Source: Actinomycetota bacterium
GTDB lineage: Bacteria; Actinomycetota; Acidimicrobiia; Acidimicrobiales; Microtrichaceae
Assembly (NCBI GenBank): GCA_009700815.1
Contig: WLLG01000066.1
Coordinates: 1 to 8,807 of the forward strand
Reading direction: 5' to 3'
DNA length: 8,807 bases
A program made the position numbers and the translations under genes. Below, one piece after another: positions 5,532 to 8,807 of the stretch; the stretch's first letter is position 1, and every line of letters starts with the position of its first letter. Under the pieces are notes generated by a model, which worked only from the letters and a program-made list of their open reading frames with translations, was not told the origin of the DNA and searched no databases.

Positions 5532-6638
5532 TTGATCGAATCAGACTCAGGCGATCTAAGAGCATTTCACTTGGTCGTGTACTCAGATGCAGCAGTACGC
5601 GGCGGCGCAGAGGTGAACCTGTCTCGCGTCCTCTCCGTTCTGCCCGAGCAGATTCGCGTCACGTTGGTAGGCGTCAACGCCGCAGTTCTGGACTGGCTAG
5701 CTCCGCACCGGCCGAACACCGAGACAGTTCTCTTGAGCGCTATCACCGATCGGACTGACCTTCGAGGCCTGCTGAAACACCGCTCGACCTTCCGACACCT
5801 GCGCCCAGATGTACTGCAGTTCAACTTGTCCTCGGCCTCGAGTTGCCAATGGGCGATTCTTGCCGCAACCACGATTCCTGGACTGCAAAGAATCGTGATT
5901 GAGAACTCACCAATGAGCGTCTGGTCCCCGAGTTCGGCTCGCCTCAAGAGGATGACGAGCAAGCGGCTCAGCGCGCATATTGCAGTTGGGGATCGAACGG
6001 GAAGAATGATTGAGGAGTCAACCGGATTAGCACCCAACTGCATCCAAACCATCTATCACGGGGTGCCCACGGTAGGCAGAGTCGCGACGGACCGACCAGA
6101 GGATCTCACCCTGCTCACCGTCGCGCGTCATGATCCCATCAAGGGCCTTGACCTGCTGTTACAGGCTCTGGCCATGGTCGAGCCCAGATGCAATCTGGTG
6201 CTCATTGGCGAAGGAGACCAAACCAACTCGCTTCGAAAGCTGTGCAGCGAACTTGGTCTGAATGACTGCGTTGAATTCAGGAGCGCACCTTGGGGCGAAG
6301 CTCGAGTTGCCGACATGATGTGGGCCTTCGACGGCCTAGTGCTGCCATCGCGCCTTGAGGGATTTCCCGTCACAATCGTCGAGGCCATGCTCGCAGGATT
6401 GCCAGTAATCGCAACCGATGTTGGCTCTGTTTCAGAGGCCGTTGTACCCGGGGTGACTGGTTGGATTGTCGAGCCAGAGAGTCCCTCTGCCCTTGCCGCT
6501 GCTATGACCGAACTACTGAACGATCCCGCTGCCGCAGCACGAATGGGGCAGCAAGGCCACGAGATTGCGGACGCCGCATTTACGATCGAAGCCACTCGCA
6601 AGGCCTACGTGCAGATGTATACCGCTCTGTTGAAGTAG
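5532..6638 (+). CDS. GT4-type glycosyltransferase (GT-B fold)
   Basis: This 368-residue protein has an N-terminal acceptor domain with the R-G-G-A-E loop (23-27) and a C-terminal nucleotide-sugar domain. The donor site shows A-R199-x-x-x-x-K204-G and the E276-G-F-P-V-T-I-V-E284 EX7E motif, which in retaining GT4 enzymes contacts the donor sugar and diphosphate. No membrane helix is visible, so it should act at the cytoplasmic face. It probably transfers the sugar made by its two upstream neighbours onto a lipid-linked or surface glycan. The start is uncertain. I prefer TTG at 5532, with GAGGA (5520-5524) 7 nt upstream and a 10-nt gap after the previous stop. An ATG at 5475 would add 19 residues, overlap the previous gene by 47 nt and lacks a ribosome binding site. 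Confidence 0.9.
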   Translation: MIESDSGDLRAFHLVVYSDAAVRGGAEVNLSRVLSVLPEQIRVTLVGVNAAVLDWLAPHRPNTETVLLSAITDRTDLRGLLKHRSTFRHLRPDVLQFNLSSASSCQWAILAATTIPGLQRIVIENSPMSVWSPSSARLKRMTSKRLSAHIAVGDRTGRMIEESTGLAPNCIQTIYHGVPTVGRVATDRPEDLTLLTVARHDPIKGLDLLLQALAMVEPRCNLVLIGEGDQTNSLRKLCSELGLNDCVEFRSAPWGEARVADMMWAFDGLVLPSRLEGFPVTIVEAMLAGLPVIATDVGSVSEAVVPGVTGWIVEPESPSALAAAMTELLNDPAAAARMGQQGHEIADAAFTIEATRKAYVQMYTALLK

Positions 6639-6659
6639 CGCTCTCTTAGCAAGACTCCC

Positions 6660-6707
6660 AAACTCTTACCGGCAAACTCTTACCGGCAAACTCATACCGG
6701 CAAGCTC
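6660..6707. repeat. 14-bp tandem repeat between convergent genes
   Basis: The unit AAACTCTTACCGGC occurs twice exactly (6660-6673, 6674-6687). A third copy has one change, T to A (6688-6701), and a partial fourth copy follows (AAGCTC, 6702-6707). The array fills the middle of the 104-nt gap between the ends of the glycosyltransferase and dehydratase genes. Each unit holds a CCGG core, so only 4-bp pairing between units is possible and it is not an obvious hairpin terminator. The near-identity of the units indicates recent slippage expansion or a repeated binding site. The rest of the gap (6639-6659, 6708-6742) shows nothing clear. Confidence 0.9.
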
Positions 6708-6742
6708 ACGCTTCCGCAGCACGGATCCGATTCAGGGGCTTA

Positions 6743-7735
6743 CTAGATGTGGTATCCGCCGGCTTCTAGTTCAACTAGATGTGACTCCACCCACTCTGCT
6801 GTTCTGCGCAGGCCCTCTTCGAGGGAGATCTCTGGAGTCCACCCGCTGATTCGCGTTGCTAGTGAATGATCGCAGAGGAGACGTTCCACTTCGGACCCAG
6901 TAGGGCGCAAGCGATCTTCATCGGTCGTGATTTCAACAGAACGACCCGTGATCTCACAGAGCAATTCCACTAGGTCACCGATGGAGATTTCTCGACCCGA
7001 GCCAATATTGGTAGCCCGACCCAACGCCTCGTCACAATCTGCCAGTGCCAAAAATCCAGAGGCTGTGTCCGTCGCGTAGTTGAAATCTCGCTTGGGGGAA
7101 ATGGAACCCAAATGTAGTTCCTTCACCCCGGAATAGAGCTGGGCCAAAATCGTAGGAATGACTGCTCGCGTTGACTGCCTAGGGCCATAGGTGTTGAAGG
7201 GGCGAACCACTGCCACGGGCAATTCATGCGCATGGAAATAACTCAGAGCCATCATGTCAGCACCAATTTTCGAGGCTGAATACGGCGACTGTGGCTGCAG
7301 TGGGTGATCCTCATCGATCGGAACTCTGAGGGCTGTTCCGTACACTTCCGAAGTAGAGGTGTGAATCATCCTCGCTCCGTGGCGTCGACACGCCTCTGCC
7401 ACGTGGAAAGTCCCAGTCACGTTGGTCTGCACATAGCTCTCGGCTGCGTGATAGCTGTAGGGAATACCGATCAGTGCCGCTAGGTGGAACACCACCTCTT
7501 GACCCTCAACAGCCTCGTCAACGCGGCGAGCGTCGCGCACATCGCCGGGGAGAATAGTGATGGCGTTGCGGACCTCTTCTGATGCGGTATCAAGCCAACC
7601 CCAACGTCCGAAGGAGTTGTAATAGACCAGCACCGTTACCTGAGCACCCTGTTGTACGAGAAGGTCAACAAGGTGACTCCCGATGAATCCCTCGCCGCCC
7701 GTAACGAGCACTCGCTTTCCTGTCCAAGTCCCCAT
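6743..7735 (-). CDS. LegB-like NAD-dependent nucleotide-sugar 4,6-dehydratase
   Basis: This 330-residue extended SDR has G13-G-E-G16-F-I-G19-S-H for NAD binding. The dehydratase triad region is T-S-T128-S-E130-V-Y-G, where the Thr/Glu pattern is that of 4,6-dehydratases. The catalytic Tyr152 and Lys156 lie in P-Y-S-A-S-K. Its length and the segments I-P-Y-S-Y, G-T-A-L-x-V-P-I-D-E, S-A-S-K-I-G-A-D and R-P-F-N-T-Y-G-P-R-Q-S-x-R-A-V-I-P-T closely match LegB, from memory. LegB converts GDP-GlcNAc to its 4-keto-6-deoxy form in legionaminic acid synthesis. The exact donor here is not proven. The ATG has a GAGGAG Shine-Dalgarno about 11 nt upstream. No aminotransferase (LegC-like) or later enzymes are adjacent. 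It converges on the glycosyltransferase gene and lies 172 nt after the 270-residue gene. I leave the symbol blank because orthology cannot be tested here. Confidence 0.9.
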   Translation of the reverse strand: MGTWTGKRVLVTGGEGFIGSHLVDLLVQQGAQVTVLVYYNSFGRWGWLDTASEEVRNAITILPGDVRDARRVDEAVEGQEVVFHLAALIGIPYSYHAAESYVQTNVTGTFHVAEACRRHGARMIHTSTSEVYGTALRVPIDEDHPLQPQSPYSASKIGADMMALSYFHAHELPVAVVRPFNTYGPRQSTRAVIPTILAQLYSGVKELHLGSISPKRDFNYATDTASGFLALADCDEALGRATNIGSGREISIGDLVELLCEITGRSVEITTDEDRLRPTGSEVERLLCDHSLATRISGWTPEISLEEGLRRTAEWVESHLVELEAGGYHI

Positions 7736-7798
7736 CTGTACTCAATCTCCTCAATAGCTAGAACGTATGCACCAGATCAGTGTCTGAAGGGTAGGCCG

Positions 7799-7850
7799 CT
7801 CAAGCTGAACCACAGGCCATACTGGCACCAAGGCCTGCAAGCTGCTTGAG
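7799..7850 (-). ncRNA. Long two-part stem-loop in the intergenic spacer
   Basis: Outer arms CTCAAGC (7799-7805) and GCTTGAG (7844-7850) are perfectly complementary over 7 bp. Inner arms CAGGCC (7813-7818) and GGCCTG (7832-7837) give 6 bp more, separated by a 7/6-nt internal loop and closed by a 13-nt loop. A second small hairpin, CTGCC-ATGC-GGCAG, lies at 7868-7881. The minus strand is chosen because both flanking genes are read that way, but either strand can fold. No U-run follows, so it is not a standard terminator. It could be a leader element of the dehydratase mRNA, an RNA-processing site or a small RNA; all of these are inference. Confidence 0.35.
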
Positions 7851-7907
7851 GTTCGCTGCAACTGTGCCTGCCATGCGGCAGCTGTGTCAGCACTGCAGTC
7901 ACGTACT

Positions 7908-8720
7908 TCAGACGTAGAGCCGGACTTGATCAACAAGCGTTTTTGCAAGCTCCATAATCTGATCGTCGGTTGCATGCCCTGTGGACTCATCGGAATCAGT
8001 GTCTGCCACCGAAGTCGCAGGAGGCTCAAGGGCTTCTGCCACGGCCTTGGCTGCCGAGACGAGGCGATCCCATTGTGGCGGCTCAAAACCAAACGGCACT
8101 GCAAGCTGCTGCAAGACAGAGGTGGCATCAACCAATCCGACGGTTGCAGCAGCGTCAGTTGGATGCTTCACCAAACGCGAGGCAGTCATGAACACGCGAT
8201 CGAGTAATTCATGTACTGCTACTCCGTCATCGCTCGAGAGTTCACTGCTGTGCAGTTCAGACTCCTCTTCAGGGTCAGGGAGTAGTTCTAGAACGGCCTC
8301 CACCTCCTCCTCATCGGACTCACGAACAATCAGGTCGCCCTGCATGTCCCATTCATAGGGGATCTGCGCTGCAGTGAGTTGGTCAACGAGCTCGGTCTGT
8401 AGCGCCACCGGCCAAGAACCGACAACAAATACCAATTTTGCCACTCGCGGGTCGAGGGCTGGGCGAGCCGAGGCAAGCACATCATCAATGAGAGCGTCCA
8501 CGCGTTCCTCATCAGCTTCATGCACCGTGACCGTGGTGCCTTGCCAAGCATGATTGATCCCAGCAGAGACCAACAGGCTGCCAAGAAGACCGCGGGATTC
8601 ACCGGCCCAGCTTGAACACTCATACGCCATCTGGCCGTCTTCTAGGCCAACATCTTCCGAAGCTAGAAACTCCTCGACATCTTGCTCGAGGCTGGATGGA
8701 TCAGTATTCGATTCAGTCAC
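7908..8720 (-). CDS. Acidic protein of unknown function with a duplicated domain
   Basis: I do not recognise this 270-residue protein. It is soluble, strongly acidic and without a signal peptide. Two copies of a roughly 50-residue module are visible. The first (about 34-84) holds W38, G-I-N-H-A-W59 and V-H-E-A-D70-E-E-x-V74. The second (about 97-148) holds W103, Q-I-P-Y-E-W124 and V-R-E-S-D136-E-E-x-V140. Conserved positions line up at an offset of 65-66 residues with a one-residue insertion. The predicted alternation of helix, strand, strand and helix recalls DUF2007-like small domains, an inference only. A helical C-terminal part (about 165-222) is followed by an acidic linker and a final helix (252-270). 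The start is GTG without a nearby Shine-Dalgarno. GATCAT at -12 to -7 would suit a leaderless promoter. The internal Met31 is an alternative start but would remove only disordered sequence. Confidence 0.82.
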   Translation of the reverse strand: MTESNTDPSSLEQDVEEFLASEDVGLEDGQMAYECSSWAGESRGLLGSLLVSAGINHAWQGTTVTVHEADEERVDALIDDVLASARPALDPRVAKLVFVVGSWPVALQTELVDQLTAAQIPYEWDMQGDLIVRESDEEEVEAVLELLPDPEEESELHSSELSSDDGVAVHELLDRVFMTASRLVKHPTDAAATVGLVDATSVLQQLAVPFGFEPPQWDRLVSAAKAVAEALEPPATSVADTDSDESTGHATDDQIMELAKTLVDQVRLYV

Positions 8721-8767
8721 AGCGAAATGATCGCATGCTCCGCGTCGCCACGCTTGAACTGTCTAGC

Positions 8768-8782
8768 GAATTCCGGGAATTC
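8768..8782. promoter_or_regulatory. Perfect inverted repeat upstream of the duplicated-domain gene, operator candidate
   Basis: GAATTCC and GGAATTC are perfect 7-bp arms around a single G, giving a compact 15-bp dyad. It lies 47-62 bp upstream of the GTG start at 8720, read on the minus strand, which is where a regulator would overlap or flank a promoter. The spacer between the dyad and the start shows no convincing -35 hexamer. The remaining bases to the window edge (8783-8807) show nothing recognisable. It could equally serve an unseen gene beyond the right edge. Confidence 0.4.
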
Positions 8783-8807
8783 ACAATCAGAAGTGAGTGG
8801 TGCTTCC

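Noticed and set aside
6660..6707. CRISPR-like array.
   Set aside because: The 14-bp units are directly adjacent without spacers and no cas genes are present.
7751..8131. 126-codon minus-strand open frame overlapping the end of the 270-residue gene.
   Set aside because: It is a shifted frame over a better coding sequence, rich in Ser, Leu, Gln and Arg, with no domain and no ribosome binding site.

Overview
The window looks like chromosomal DNA from an actinobacterium (Actinomycetota) of moderate G+C, judged by eye at roughly 55%. The clearest lineage hint is an adjacent pair of genes typical of that phylum: a DUF6325-like protein and a small protein ending in a SHOCT domain. A genus cannot be named from the sequence alone. 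I see no transposase, integrase, phage gene, CRISPR array or rRNA.

Layout, left to right. tRNA-Pro(UGG) is at 115-191 with an encoded CCA, followed by an alpha/beta hydrolase (298-1197, +). The convergent pair comes next: SHOCT protein (1215-1514, -) and DUF6325-like protein (1617-2042, -). Each of these two has a stem-loop 5-6 nt upstream of its Shine-Dalgarno sequence. tRNA-Gly(UCC) (2220-2290, +) has no encoded CCA and precedes a GNAT acetyltransferase with two N-terminal membrane helices (2356-3099, +). A secreted, probably lipid-anchored SGNH-hydrolase-like protein lies opposite (3135-3755, -).

The second half is a small nucleotide-sugar and glycan locus. Three tightly packed + strand genes, with 10 nt gaps, encode an NAD-dependent sugar epimerase/dehydratase (3892-4788), a sugar-1-phosphate nucleotidyltransferase (4799-5521) and a GT4-type glycosyltransferase (5532-6638). 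Together they could activate a sugar, modify it and transfer it to a surface glycan. Facing them across a 104-nt gap with a 14-bp tandem repeat is a LegB-like NAD-dependent 4,6-dehydratase (6743-7735, -). Its usual aminotransferase and later partners are not in the window. The right end carries an unrecognised acidic 270-residue protein (7908-8720, -) with an internal duplication. A 172-nt structured spacer lies between it and the dehydratase, and a perfect inverted repeat lies upstream of its start.

Most of the window is ordinary actinobacterial gene content, and no clearly new multi-gene system is visible. The points most worth following up are the paired hairpins on the DUF6325/SHOCT genes, the duplicated-domain protein with its operator-like repeat, the large intergenic stem-loop at 7799-7850, and the orphan 4,6-dehydratase. 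No gene-free stretch exceeds 300 bases.
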